This document shows, one piece after another, positions 7,877-17,112 of a stretch of DNA of 58,769 nt (the stretch's first letter is position 1; every line of letters starts with the position of its first letter). The translations under genes were made by a program, and so were the position numbers. A model generated the notes under the pieces. The model ran no database searches. It was not told the DNA's origin and saw only the letters and a program-made list of their open reading frames with translations. Source of the DNA: CAZCCV01 sp964497515 (GTDB lineage Bacteria > Armatimonadota > UBA5829 > DTLH01). The stretch lies in assembly GCA_964497515.1 (NCBI GenBank), contig CAZCCV010000012.1, forward strand, positions 1-58,769. The letters are read 5' to 3'.

Positions 7877-10800
7877 ATGAAACTGCGCACGCTGACTTTT
7901 CTCATTCTTCTGGCTCTAGTTGTCGTCCCGTGTTTAGCCTTCGGCGAAGGAAAAGTGATGTGTTACACTACGTGGGACGATATTTACTTCTACGCGGCGT
8001 TCCGTGTGGACGACCCCGATCTTACAGGCACCAACAAGGCTCCTTTTTCCAACCCGTGGGAAGATGACTCCGTTGAGGTGTTCCTGGAGATCACTAACAA
8101 ACACGCCGAGACCCGCACTCCGTCCACTTTCAGTATGGCCGTGAGCGCTGCGGGTGGCGCAACGTTTACCCAAGGCAAGGACGATGGCACGTGGGAAACA
8201 AAGCGCATATTGACCTTCAAATATGCTGTTAACGCAGATGGCTCTTTGAACAACCACGAAGACTTCGACGTAGGCTATGCCGTTGAACTTGCGATTCCGT
8301 GGAATGAACTCGGCGTAAGCGCTCCGACCCCGGGGACGATGATGAGCTTTAACGTGGTCGTCAGGCAGCGCGGTGAGGCTGATGGGTTTGTAAGCCTGTC
8401 TCCTCACGTTAAGTCCGAAGAAGACATACAGTCTCCTGCAAAATGGGTTAACATCGTATTTACAGGCCCATCGGTAGTCGCCTCTACGCTTTCGCAAGAG
8501 AAAATTGTGTCGGCAAAGTACATAGCCCGCCGACCACTAATCGACGGTCGTGTTCACGCTCAGGAGTACAATAAGAACACCTCTTTTGACTTCCTGCTAC
8601 CCTCTGTCGGCCCATCGAAACCCAGAAGCCAGATTCAGAGACTGCTTCTCACTTACTACTATTATTGGTATCAGGCCGACACGCGAAAAGCTGCACCAAC
8701 TGAGCACGTTCGTGAAGAAAACCAAGCGATACTGCTAACCGACAAACCCATCCGCGGCGCTGGCCCGTGGTTCAGCTACGACAGGGTGCGTTGGCACAAA
8801 GATGAGCTCTCAGATATGCGGCGTGCTGGCATAGACGTTGTTCTGCCGGTATACAGAGGAAATGCTGCCAGCCGTGCAGGCTATGCGGCGAAAGGGCTCG
8901 ACTGTATGGTCGAGGCGCTGCGACAGTTGCAGGCAGAAAAACGGCCGTATCCCCTGGTGGGAATGTTCTTCGATACAGAGTCGATGACACTTGCATACGG
9001 TTCGACTCCGGATATGAAGAGTGAAGATGCCAAACGCACTTTTTATGGTATGGTGAAGGACTTCTTCTCCCGCATTCCAGAAGGTTTTAGGGCGCAAGTG
9101 CAAATGTCGGATGAGCGCGCCGACAGACCCTGCTATATTATCGATCTCAATACATCCAACTGGTTGGGAGATGTCGATTCGAGTCTGATTTCGTACGTGA
9201 ACGAAAGGTTCCGCAGTGATTTCGATGCCAATCTCTTGTGGCTGGGTGCAACAGACTTCAAAGAGAAGGCTCCTGTGTTCGATGGCTACTGCGATACAGG
9301 GGCAGGGCTCGCATTTGGGTACGACGAGTCTGCGAAGATTCGCATCGCCTCCATTGGCCCCGGCTATGATGACACCGCCATTGGGGGACGCAACACCCCT
9401 ATCCGCGCACGCAACGGCGGGGATACATATCGAACCGATTGGGATCAGGTGCTGAGCAAAAATCCAAACTGGATTGTCGTCGACAACTGGAACGGATTCC
9501 ACGAAGGCACGGAAATCTGCGCGAGCAGAGAATACGGCTATGCCTATGTCGACGCTACCACTGTTCAGTCACTCCGTTTCCGCGGTGGCAGAGAATATGA
9601 CGCCAAATACCTCAGGCACAATATGGCGAGTGTTATTGCTCCCGGCGTATTCTGGCGTGTTGATATACATGTGCAGAATGATGGCACCAAACCGTGGAAG
9701 GCTGGAGATGGCTACGCGCTCAGCTATCGATGGTATCAGGATGGAGCGCTGGTGGCCGAAAGCGCTGTCAAACGGCCGCTGCAGCAGGATATACTCCCAG
9801 GTCATAGCGTTGTAATCCCGATTGGGGTAGTGCCAATTGGCGATAAGACCGAACTGCTTCCGGAAGGCGATTACCAGGTCAGGTTCGAGATGGTTCGTAT
9901 GTCGGACAACAAGTGGTTCTCGTCCCTCGGAGACGAAGGGTTCATTGTTCCAGTGAGAGTCGGCAAACCGCAGGGCGACCACGCGCGGTTTACTGCAGTC
10001 GATGGACCGGTAATGATGAAAGCCGGTACAGACTATCCGTTTACGCTCACAGTGCGTAACGATGGCGATAAGACTTGGCCGGCTGGCACAACTAAAATCA
10101 CCTGCAAACTCTATAGGGTTTCGAACTATATAAGCGGCAGCACAGAAGACAGCCGTGAGGAAATGATAATCGCTCCCGTAACGGCAGCTTTTGTGAAAGA
10201 TACTTCCCCTGGACAAGTGGCGGAAGTCGAGTTGCTGGTCAACCTGAAAGACCGCTCAGGCGCACCGATTCCGGTGTGGAAACAGTCCGACTTGTGGTCG
10301 TATCAACTGGTATTTGGCGTAAGCAACGGTTCCGAACAGCTTCCGGAGACCTGCGCGCATACTGTAGACGCACTTGCGACTGAATACGGCGCAAATATTA
10401 TTGCGACTAACGTATCTGACACACTGGATGCTGGAAAGACGTACGATGTCAATCTGGTAGTCAAGAACCCTGGCCCAGACCCGTGGAAGCAGGGCTCACA
10501 CGGTTTTGGATACCATTGGTACCATCTTGATGGCACCGAAGCCCTCTGGGATGGTGTAGTCACTCCTATGAAGGGTCAGATAAAGCCTGGAGAATCGCAG
10601 ATTGTCTCGACCAAACTCACAGCCCCTGCATTTGGCGGACGTTACATACTGGCTTGGGATATGTCGGTTAACGGCACGTGGGCTTCAACATCCGATTTGT
10701 CTCGCGGCAGCGACTTGCTGACCCAAGAAGTGACGGTAAAAGATGGCAGACTGGTGTTTGTCGATATGTCGAAGCTGTTCGATACACCGGCGATGAGCAC

Positions 10801-11350
10801 CGACACCCGGCGCGACCTGGGCAAGTTCGACAACAGAGGATTCTCGTTCCCAGCCGAGATGATGCCACCCGACATTGGATTGGGCGGGCCGAATGACATC
10901 TATCCGAGCGGCTACTACCTTCCTAAGCAGGGAGAGGGTCAGAGTTCACCGAAGATGATAAGCTTTAAGCTCGGGGCTTCGGCATCTGCAGAGAATAACG
11001 CTTTAACCTGCAACGGACAGACACTCACAGTTCCAAAGTCTAAGTATGCCAGGGCACATATTCTTGCGGCTGCGGTAGAACCGAATCAGGTCGCCGAGTT
11101 CAAGCTTGGTTACGATGCTGGCGCGGTACCAGCACGACTAAAGATTGCTTCCTGGCTTGAAACATCGACAGAGGGCGAGACAGTAGCCTTTGCAACGGAA
11201 CATAGGCATTATCCGTCGGGAGATGAGAGAGGTGTAAAGTGTTCACTGTTCCACTATGTTGTGCAACTGGATCCGAACAAGCCGCTTACATCGCTCGTTA
11301 TGCCGGAGAATGACAAGGTGCGAGTGCTGGCCGTCACATTGGAGAAATAG
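7877..11350 (+). CDS. Secreted multidomain protein: CBM9-like, TIM-barrel-like and repeated Ig-like domains
   Basis: 1157 residues. A signal peptide (MKLRTLTFLILLALVVVPCLAFG) is followed by a CBM9/DOMON-like beta domain (residues about 30-190; 'WEDDSVEVFLEI', 'VELAIPWNELG'). A central domain (about 250-570; 'WHKDELSDMRRAGIDVVLPVYRG', 'LVGMFFDTESM', 'PNWIVVDNWNGFHEGTEI') resembles DUF5010/GH99-like catalytic barrels. At least three Ig-like repeats of the 'NDGTKPWKAGDGYALSYRWY' type follow (about 590-1000), similar to the NBR1-type/CARDB folds of polysaccharide-acting proteins. A role in polysaccharide binding or cleavage outside the cell is inferred; catalytic residues could not be assigned. 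The start is ATG 7877; its Shine-Dalgarno (GGGGTGA, overlapping the ATG) is poor. Confidence 0.8.
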   Translation: MKLRTLTFLILLALVVVPCLAFGEGKVMCYTTWDDIYFYAAFRVDDPDLTGTNKAPFSNPWEDDSVEVFLEITNKHAETRTPSTFSMAVSAAGGATFTQGKDDGTWETKRILTFKYAVNADGSLNNHEDFDVGYAVELAIPWNELGVSAPTPGTMMSFNVVVRQRGEADGFVSLSPHVKSEEDIQSPAKWVNIVFTGPSVVASTLSQEKIVSAKYIARRPLIDGRVHAQEYNKNTSFDFLLPSVGPSKPRSQIQRLLLTYYYYWYQADTRKAAPTEHVREENQAILLTDKPIRGAGPWFSYDRVRWHKDELSDMRRAGIDVVLPVYRGNAASRAGYAAKGLDCMVEALRQLQAEKRPYPLVGMFFDTESMTLAYGSTPDMKSEDAKRTFYGMVKDFFSRIPEGFRAQVQMSDERADRPCYIIDLNTSNWLGDVDSSLISYVNERFRSDFDANLLWLGATDFKEKAPVFDGYCDTGAGLAFGYDESAKIRIASIGPGYDDTAIGGRNTPIRARNGGDTYRTDWDQVLSKNPNWIVVDNWNGFHEGTEICASREYGYAYVDATTVQSLRFRGGREYDAKYLRHNMASVIAPGVFWRVDIHVQNDGTKPWKAGDGYALSYRWYQDGALVAESAVKRPLQQDILPGHSVVIPIGVVPIGDKTELLPEGDYQVRFEMVRMSDNKWFSSLGDEGFIVPVRVGKPQGDHARFTAVDGPVMMKAGTDYPFTLTVRNDGDKTWPAGTTKITCKLYRVSNYISGSTEDSREEMIIAPVTAAFVKDTSPGQVAEVELLVNLKDRSGAPIPVWKQSDLWSYQLVFGVSNGSEQLPETCAHTVDALATEYGANIIATNVSDTLDAGKTYDVNLVVKNPGPDPWKQGSHGFGYHWYHLDGTEALWDGVVTPMKGQIKPGESQIVSTKLTAPAFGGRYILAWDMSVNGTWASTSDLSRGSDLLTQEVTVKDGRLVFVDMSKLFDTPAMSTDTRRDLGKFDNRGFSFPAEMMPPDIGLGGPNDIYPSGYYLPKQGEGQSSPKMISFKLGASASAENNALTCNGQTLTVPKSKYARAHILAAAVEPNQVAEFKLGYDAGAVPARLKIASWLETSTEGETVAFATEHRHYPSGDERGVKCSLFHYVVQLDPNKPLTSLVMPENDKVRVLAVTLEK

Positions 11351-11475
11351 CAGTGAAATAGCTACTTCGCCTCACACTAGCAGGATTCCTCCCTGTAATT
11401 TGGGGAATTCGGCCATATTTGGAGAAAATTCTCGAAAGTTTCGTATGTCTTTCGTCAAACTGTCGATCTTAGCAA

Positions 11476-11504
11476 TTGTCAATAGTGAGTAGATGAGCTA
11501 TAAT
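11476..11504 (+). promoter_or_regulatory. Promoter of the DUF4342-sigH-lepB cluster
   Basis: TTGTCA (11476-11481), exactly 17 bp, and TATAAT (11499-11504). Transcription should start near 11511, just upstream of the AGAGGTG Shine-Dalgarno at 11512-11518, giving a leader of about 17 nt. The rest of 11351-11475 shows nothing clear. Confidence 0.65.
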
Positions 11505-11527
11505 CGGGCCAAGAGGTGAATATAGTC

Positions 11528-11890
11528 GTGCAGACTGAGCTTGAGAAGATCGATGCAATACGCAGTCGTATGGACGTCAGCTTCGAGCAGGCACGTGCAG
11601 CGCTACGTGAGGCTGATGGCGATGTTGTAGAAGCACTGATTACTCTGGAACAGAACAAATCTGATCTGTTAGGTGCAGGTTTGGACTTGCTCGATGATGT
11701 ACAGCGCATTGTACAGTCTGGAGGAATCCGAAAACTCAGACTCAAGTTTGCAGGCCACACCTTGGCCGATTACCCGGTGGCTCTGACCGCCGCAGGAGCG
11801 ATTGTCGTCGCCCTGGCCGGTGTAATCATTAGCAAATCCACCATTGAAATCGAGGAAGAACAGACCCCTTCGGAAGGACAGGCAGAATGA
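11528..11890 (+). CDS. DUF4342 protein with UBA-like N-terminus and one membrane segment
   Basis: 120 residues. The N-terminus (LEKIDAIRSRMDVSFEQARAALREADGDVVEALITLEQ) is a three-helix UBA/TS-N-like domain as in EF-Ts. The middle (GIRKLRLKFAGHTLADYPV) matches DUF4342, followed by one transmembrane helix (ALTAAGAIVVALAGVIIS) and an acidic tail. In Firmicutes and relatives such proteins are uncharacterised. GTG 11528 is chosen because AGAGGTG lies 9 bp upstream; GTG 11516 would overlap that site. The stop overlaps the sigH ATG by 4 bp, so the two proteins are translationally coupled and may work together. Confidence 0.75.
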   Translation: MQTELEKIDAIRSRMDVSFEQARAALREADGDVVEALITLEQNKSDLLGAGLDLLDDVQRIVQSGGIRKLRLKFAGHTLADYPVALTAAGAIVVALAGVIISKSTIEIEEEQTPSEGQAE

Positions 11891-12573
11891 CAAGGCACGT
11901 GGCAAAGTGTTGTGTGGAGCTGGATGAGCAAGGCATCGATCCAAGCTACTATGCCCATTTGTCAGACCAGGAAATTGTGGAAATTGCTCAGGCCGGCGTA
12001 ACGACGGCGGCAGAGTACCTGCTTTACAAATACCGCAGCCTTGTGCGCACAAAAGTGCGTTCGTATTTCCTTCTAGGCGCGGAAAAAGAAGACCTTCTGC
12101 AGATAGGAATGATTGGACTTTGGCAGGCGATACTCGACTATCGCGCCGACAAAGACATCTCTTTTCTGTCGTTCGCTCGTATCTGTATCGAGAGGCACGT
12201 TATTACTGCCATAAAAACAGCTACGCGGCAGAAGCAGTCACCGCTTAATACGTCGATATCCCTCGAATACCCGTCGGACGATAGCGAGTCCGAGTGGAGT
12301 CTGGCTGAGATACTAGTCTCAGATACCACAGTCGATCCCGAGGAACTGGTGCTGAAGCGCGAAGATAATCGACGGCTGCAGGATATGCTGCGGCGGCTGC
12401 TGTCTGACTTCGAGTGGCGTGTACTTGCAGGCTACCAGATAGGCAAAAGCTACCGAGAGATTGCCTGCGAACTTCAGTGCAAAACCAAATCGGTTGATAA
12501 CGCGCTGGCCAGAATCAAAAGAAAAATCTCTGTTACATCATACGTCTGGCCGGGGATAAGCGAAGGCCACTGA
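11887..12573 (+). CDS. sigH: Sigma-70 family sigma factor, SigH (sigma-30) type
   Basis: 228 residues. It aligns by eye along its length with the Bacillus sporulation/stationary-phase factor SigH: region 2 'AAEYLLYKYRSLVRTKVRSYFLLGAEKEDLLQIGMIGLWQAILDYRADKDISFLSFARICIERHVITAIKTATRQKQ', and region 4 'WRVLAGYQIGKSYREIACELQCKTKSVDNALARIKRKI'. Region 3 is missing, as in SigH. It directs core RNA polymerase to alternative promoters. In a presumed non-sporulating diderm its regulon is unknown. No anti-sigma factor adjoins; the overlapping DUF4342 membrane protein is a candidate partner. Confidence 0.88.
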   Translation: MTRHVAKCCVELDEQGIDPSYYAHLSDQEIVEIAQAGVTTAAEYLLYKYRSLVRTKVRSYFLLGAEKEDLLQIGMIGLWQAILDYRADKDISFLSFARICIERHVITAIKTATRQKQSPLNTSISLEYPSDDSESEWSLAEILVSDTTVDPEELVLKREDNRRLQDMLRRLLSDFEWRVLAGYQIGKSYREIACELQCKTKSVDNALARIKRKISVTSYVWPGISEGH

Positions 12574-12654
12574 TTCCGCTGCACCGGTTACTATCCCAGC
12601 GGCAGTGTGATCTTTCGTACACGTAGTCCAATATCTGTTAACTTGCGTTCTCTT

Positions 12655-13236
12655 ATGTATGTAGTTGACGAATACGAAGTTGTACGCGAATCGGTAGTAG
12701 AAACGGCTGAACAGAAGCAGGGGCTAACCACTAAGGATGTGATTCTTATGTGGGTGAAAACCACTGTGGCGACAGTCGTAATATTCTTCTTCCTTGTAAC
12801 TTTCGTTATCCAAGGATGCCTAGTCTACGGCAGATGCATGGAACCGAACCTGCAGACTGGAGAAAGAGTCCTCTGCAACAAACTCATCTACAGATTCACC
12901 GAACCTGCGCGTGGAGATGTGGTTGTATTCAAGTACCCCAAAGACCCTCACAGAATCTACATCAAGCGGGTTGTTGGACTGCCCGGTGAGACTATCGAAA
13001 TCGTAAATGGAGCAGTATTCATCAACGGTGAACCCTTAAAAGAGCCATACATCGTGAAGTCTCCTCACGATTCTTTCGGACCTCAGTGTGTAGAACAGGG
13101 GAAGCTGTTTGTGATGGGCGACTACCGGGATCAATCGAGCGACAGTCGCACTTGGGGGGAACTCCCGGTCAAGAATGTACAGGCCAAAGCCTGGGTGCGA
13201 TACTGGCCGATAGCGAAAGCTAAGGTAGTGCGCTAG
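12655..13236 (+). CDS. lepB: Signal peptidase I with cysteine in place of the catalytic serine
   Basis: 193 residues with one N-terminal membrane helix (MWVKTTVATVVIFFFLVTFVIQG) and the S26 fold. The family's box B (G-x-S-M-x-P-T-L) reads 'YGRCMEPNL', so the nucleophile position is Cys61 (TGC at 12835-12837). The general-base lysine is present at K104 (RIYIKRVVGLPGE), as are box D and E motifs (VMGDYRDQSSDSRTWG). It should cleave signal peptides at the outer face of the inner membrane, now possibly as a thiol enzyme. The start is uncertain: ATG 12655 is family-like, while GTG 12607 would add 16 residues. It follows sigH by 81 bp. Confidence 0.85.
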   Translation: MYVVDEYEVVRESVVETAEQKQGLTTKDVILMWVKTTVATVVIFFFLVTFVIQGCLVYGRCMEPNLQTGERVLCNKLIYRFTEPARGDVVVFKYPKDPHRIYIKRVVGLPGETIEIVNGAVFINGEPLKEPYIVKSPHDSFGPQCVEQGKLFVMGDYRDQSSDSRTWGELPVKNVQAKAWVRYWPIAKAKVVR

Positions 13237-13274
13237 ATGCGGCTTTGGTCCTCTCTGGCAGTTCGTGGCGGCTG

Positions 13275-14798
13275 CTATCTGATGTTGAGGTGTGTCTGCA
13301 CTTCTAAGAGATATATCTGGGCATCTTCCTTCTCGGACTCTTTGTTCGTCTCCAAGTAGCGAAGTGTCGCCTGGCACGACTGTGACATCAGACTGCAACC
13401 AAGCATGCGATGCTGGTTTGTCGATTTATCGGGATCCGGAACCGTGAGGCTCTGCAGAAACTCTCGCACTGCCTCCATTCTAAGCCCAATTCCCTTAACT
13501 ATCTGGTAGTAGGACTCGCGCGTTAAGCTCTTTTGTTCGAAAGTCGCTGTGGCATTCGCGTGTTGTGCCATAAGGGATGTAATATCTCGCGCCGCATACT
13601 TGCTGAGTGCTGCGTAACGGTCTACTATCCTCTTAGCTGGCGGATTTGGATCCAGCTCCCCCAAGATCTCCAGTTCCTTCCGAGCCTCATAAAAAAGCGA
13701 CTGCGAGGCCAGTATGTGGGCGAGCTTGTCGTGCGGCATCGGGTCTTTCGGGTCAAGCTCTGCTGCCAGTCGGTATTCATTCTCCGCCTGTTCGTACATA
13801 TTGTTTCGCCAGTAAGCATCTCCTGCCTTCAGGCGATAAGAAAGATCCTTTGGATTCCTCGACGCTTCGTTTACATAAATCTCGGCTGCGAGTTCCGGCG
13901 AACCCTTTGCCTCATATATCTTTGCCAACTCGGCGCGGAGTGTCTCATCATCCGGGTTGAACAACTGTGCACGCTTAATCTCGTCGACTGCCTGTGTATA
14001 CATTCTGCGCTGGGCGTAAAGTCGGACGAGTCTGAGCCTAAGCTCCACATTGGTTGGCTCCACATTTATTGCAGCACGATACTCAGCTACTGCGTTTGGG
14101 ATGTCGCCCGCCTTTGCGTAGTCCTCTGCTTTTTTCACCCGAACTTCCAGGTCGTCTACCAACAAGCGTTCGTCCGCTTTTGGGTCTATCAGTTTTGAAG
14201 GGTTGCCGCTGTTAGATAAAGATGCGTACGAATCACTGGATTTAACACCTTTTAGCACGCTTGCAGCCAAACGCAGAACAACCGAACTCGCCGCAGACTG
14301 AAGCGCATTTGATCTGGCTCGCTGATAATTGCCCTCTTTTGAGATCGGTGCAGATACCGTTTCGCGCACGATTTGTCCGGTCTCGACTATGCCAATCCAT
14401 GCACTCATATCAATTCTGTCGGCCAGCAGACTGATTTCGCCTGAAAACACAGCATCTGCGCCCAAAATTGCTCCCATCTGCAGCCGGCTTTCTGGAGTAA
14501 TCACATTAGTCAGATCCTCTGTTTCAATCCGCTTCTCTATTAGAGCGCGCTGCACGGTGGGGGAGTCTGGCTCGAACTCTATTACCTCGGCTTTGCCTGT
14601 CTCGCGCATATAGAGTTTTATCGCCCGGGTTCCTTCTTCAGCCAATCTGGCATCGGACTCGGTGTCGGGAATCGGAAACAGCAGAACGATGGGAGTGCGG
14701 TCGAACGAGAAGACGTCAGACTTGCTCTGCTTCTTTTCCGCAGCTTGAGCAGCAAATGCAATGGTGATAATTATGCAGATTGCAGCAAGTCTTTTCAT
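13275..14798 (-). CDS. Secreted TPR-repeat protein
   Basis: 507 residues. A signal peptide (MKRLAAICIIITIAFAAQA) precedes a domain (about 30-190) resembling TolB/CsgG-type N-terminal folds ('IVLLFPIPDTESDARLAEEG', 'GADAVFSGEISLLADRIDMSAWIGIVETGQIV'), then at least five TPR units (about 225-400; 'AKAGDIPNAVAEYRAAINVEPTN', 'KAGDAYWRNNMYEQAENEYRLAAELDP'). It probably assembles envelope complexes. ATG 14798 lies just after the stop of the zinc-ribbon/TPR gene, with a GAGGCG Shine-Dalgarno, so the pair is an operon. Convergent with lepB. Confidence 0.75.
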   Translation of the reverse strand: MKRLAAICIIITIAFAAQAAEKKQSKSDVFSFDRTPIVLLFPIPDTESDARLAEEGTRAIKLYMRETGKAEVIEFEPDSPTVQRALIEKRIETEDLTNVITPESRLQMGAILGADAVFSGEISLLADRIDMSAWIGIVETGQIVRETVSAPISKEGNYQRARSNALQSAASSVVLRLAASVLKGVKSSDSYASLSNSGNPSKLIDPKADERLLVDDLEVRVKKAEDYAKAGDIPNAVAEYRAAINVEPTNVELRLRLVRLYAQRRMYTQAVDEIKRAQLFNPDDETLRAELAKIYEAKGSPELAAEIYVNEASRNPKDLSYRLKAGDAYWRNNMYEQAENEYRLAAELDPKDPMPHDKLAHILASQSLFYEARKELEILGELDPNPPAKRIVDRYAALSKYAARDITSLMAQHANATATFEQKSLTRESYYQIVKGIGLRMEAVREFLQSLTVPDPDKSTNQHRMLGCSLMSQSCQATLRYLETNKESEKEDAQIYLLEVQTHLNIR

Positions 14799-14800
14799 GG

Positions 14801-16012
14801 CTAACGCCTCGCTAAGAAATCCATATACAGCTTACACGTGTTTATGGCAGAGTCTACATCCTCACCCGTTGTTTTTCGACGAGTGTAAAGCTCTATTGCC
14901 TTCTGAAAATGGTTCACAGCCGCATCCGGGGACTGCAGATTGTAGAGACACATAGCGAGTTTCTGATGGTTCTCGGCAGTGTTGTCGCCTTTATTGATTG
15001 CTTCTCTGTAGAGCTCGGCTGCCTCGTGATAGTCTCGCCTGGCATAGGCGTTCTGCGCCTCCTGCAGAGTATTGTGGGTCGGTTGCTGCTGAGCTTCCAC
15101 TATCGGCGCAGGCTTGCTGTTACCTGGCTGCGAAGGCTGCACCGGAAGTGGTGTCTGCTGGTTCGCAGCGGTTCTATCTATTTCAGGAGTAATAGGCGGC
15201 AGCATTGTGTTGGCTTCCGGTACAGACGGCTGAGCGGGTTGCGGCGTTCCTGGCTGCGCTGATGGCGGAGCATACGACCACACAGACTGCCCGGGAACAC
15301 TCGGCATTATCGGAAGACCTGTCTCCGGATTGATATATGGCTGCGAATGCTGCTGCGGCACTGACTGCCCCTGCACACCATTGCTCTTTTGCGCAGATTG
15401 CTTGTATGGCGGCGGGTTAGGAACAGGTCTATTCGGTGTTCTTGCCGCTTTTACAATTGTCAGCAAACCCAGGATAACTACAAATGTGGCGATGCTCAAC
15501 ACCCAGGGCAGGGGAACTTGCTTCAGCTTCTCTATCGCTACAGCAGAAAACGAGGGTCGCGCATGCGTTGCACCCGTAAGCTCCTGTAATCTGATGCGCA
15601 GCACCGCGAGTGTCTCTTTGTCGGCCTCGCTGGCTGGATTTGCGACTAGCACACGTTCGGTCTGCCGGATTGCAGCGCGAAGGAAGTCCTCTCCATCTTC
15701 GCGGTTCCCCTTCGACAGGTGTTCATCTGCCTTCTTCTCAAAGATGAGCGCCAACAGCGACCTGCCGGAAGGACTCCCCGGATTCATCCGAAGAGCCGCC
15801 TGGCACTTCGTTAGTGCAGCTTCGTAATCTGTGCGCTCGTACGACTGCAGCGCTTCGTGAAGCAACTCGGCTACGGCAGAAGGATCGACTTCCTCAACCA
15901 CGTCATTGGCTTCTGCCTGCCTTTCAAGCGCTTCCACAACAAGCCGCTTGCCGCACTCATTACAAAACTTGCTATTCTTGCTGTTCTTTGTTCCGCATCG
16001 GCTGCAAATCAA
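14801..16012 (-). CDS. Zinc-ribbon, membrane-anchored TPR protein
   Basis: 403 residues: an N-terminal zinc ribbon (MICSRCGTKN..KFCNECGKRL; two CxxC), a TPR region (about 45-130), a single transmembrane helix (about 175-195, VLSIATFVVILGLLTIV), a long Pro/Gln/Ser-rich linker (about 200-320), and further TPRs at the C-terminus (about 320-390). A cytosolic ribbon with TPRs on both sides of the membrane suggests a scaffold linking inner and outer compartments. TTG 16012 is the start, with GGAGG 9 bp upstream. First gene of a two-gene operon with the secreted TPR protein. Confidence 0.75.
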   Translation of the reverse strand: MICSRCGTKNSKNSKFCNECGKRLVVEALERQAEANDVVEEVDPSAVAELLHEALQSYERTDYEAALTKCQAALRMNPGSPSGRSLLALIFEKKADEHLSKGNREDGEDFLRAAIRQTERVLVANPASEADKETLAVLRIRLQELTGATHARPSFSAVAIEKLKQVPLPWVLSIATFVVILGLLTIVKAARTPNRPVPNPPPYKQSAQKSNGVQGQSVPQQHSQPYINPETGLPIMPSVPGQSVWSYAPPSAQPGTPQPAQPSVPEANTMLPPITPEIDRTAANQQTPLPVQPSQPGNSKPAPIVEAQQQPTHNTLQEAQNAYARRDYHEAAELYREAINKGDNTAENHQKLAMCLYNLQSPDAAVNHFQKAIELYTRRKTTGEDVDSAINTCKLYMDFLARR

Positions 16013-16076
16013 CTTGCGTCGCCTCCGACAATCACAAATGAGCCGGGATTAGCTGCCCCAGCGCTATCAATTCTAA

Positions 16077-17105
16077 TCAATCTATCAGAGTGGCCTGCTG
16101 AGAACGCGGCAGTTTGGCGTTCAAGTGTTCATAAGCGAGTCTCGTCGCTGTTCGCCCTCTGGGGGTCCGTTGAATAAAACCTATCTGCAACAGATACGGC
16201 TCGTAAACATCCTCGATAGTATCGCGTTCCTCGCCTATCGCCGCAGCTATAGTCTCAATACCTACCGGCCCACCATCGAACTTCTCGATAATTGTGCTGA
16301 GAAACTTTCGATCCAGTAAATCGAGTCCGCAGGCATCAACTTCCAGCATCGCAAGTGCTCTATCGGCCACTTCCTTTGTTATTATTCCATCTGCGCGCAC
16401 TTGAGCATAGTCCCGAACTCGTCTGAGCATCCTGTTTGTGATTCTCGGAGTGCCTCTCGACCTTCTGGCAATCTCTACAGCGCCGTTTCTATCGATCTCT
16501 ATGTTCAATATGCTTGCCGACCGCACTGCAATCTCCGTGAGGTCTTCGTCACGGTAAAACTCCAAATAGTGGATAATACCGAAGCGTTCTCTAAGCGGCG
16601 AGGTGATCAATCCTGCACGCGTCGTAGCGCCGATAAGAGTGAACCGCGGCAGATCCAACTTCAGTGTGCGCGCACTGGGCCCCTTCCCGATGATGAGGTC
16701 GAGCTGATAGTCTTCCATTGCCGGGTAGAGTATCTCCTCTACCGCTCTGTTTAACCGGTGAATCTCATCTATAAAGAGCACACTGCCGGGCTCCAGGTTG
16801 GTTAGAATCGCCGCCAGGTCGCCAGGCCGCTCGATTGCCGGACCGGATGTCGACCTCAACGGCGCGTTCATCTCGTTTGCAATAATGTTGGCAAGTGTTG
16901 TCTTACCCAGTCCCGGTGGTCCATATAGAAGCACGTGGTCGAGCGCCTCACTGCGTTTCAGCGCTGCTTCGATGCAGATCCACAGGTTCTCTTTGATTCT
17001 CTGTTGTCCGATGTACTCGTCCAGCCGTTTCGGTCGCAGGGAGTATTCTACTTCGAAGTCTTCCTCACGAACGGAAGCAGTGACAATTCGATCGTCTGTA
17101 TCCAT
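16077..17105 (-). CDS. ruvB: Holliday junction branch-migration ATPase RuvB
   Basis: 342 residues, the usual length. Walker A 'GPPGLGKTTLA', Walker B 'VLFIDEIHRL', sensor 1 'TLIGATTRAG', and the C-terminal winged helix ('YLLQIGFIQRTPRGRTATRLAYEHL') are all present. RuvB hexamers drive branch migration at Holliday junctions with RuvA. The gene starts 7 bp after ruvA ends and is the last of ruvC-hisG-ruvA-ruvB. Confidence 0.97.
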   Translation of the reverse strand: MDTDDRIVTASVREEDFEVEYSLRPKRLDEYIGQQRIKENLWICIEAALKRSEALDHVLLYGPPGLGKTTLANIIANEMNAPLRSTSGPAIERPGDLAAILTNLEPGSVLFIDEIHRLNRAVEEILYPAMEDYQLDLIIGKGPSARTLKLDLPRFTLIGATTRAGLITSPLRERFGIIHYLEFYRDEDLTEIAVRSASILNIEIDRNGAVEIARRSRGTPRITNRMLRRVRDYAQVRADGIITKEVADRALAMLEVDACGLDLLDRKFLSTIIEKFDGGPVGIETIAAAIGEERDTIEDVYEPYLLQIGFIQRTPRGRTATRLAYEHLNAKLPRSQQATLID

Positions 17106-17112
17106 GGCAAAC

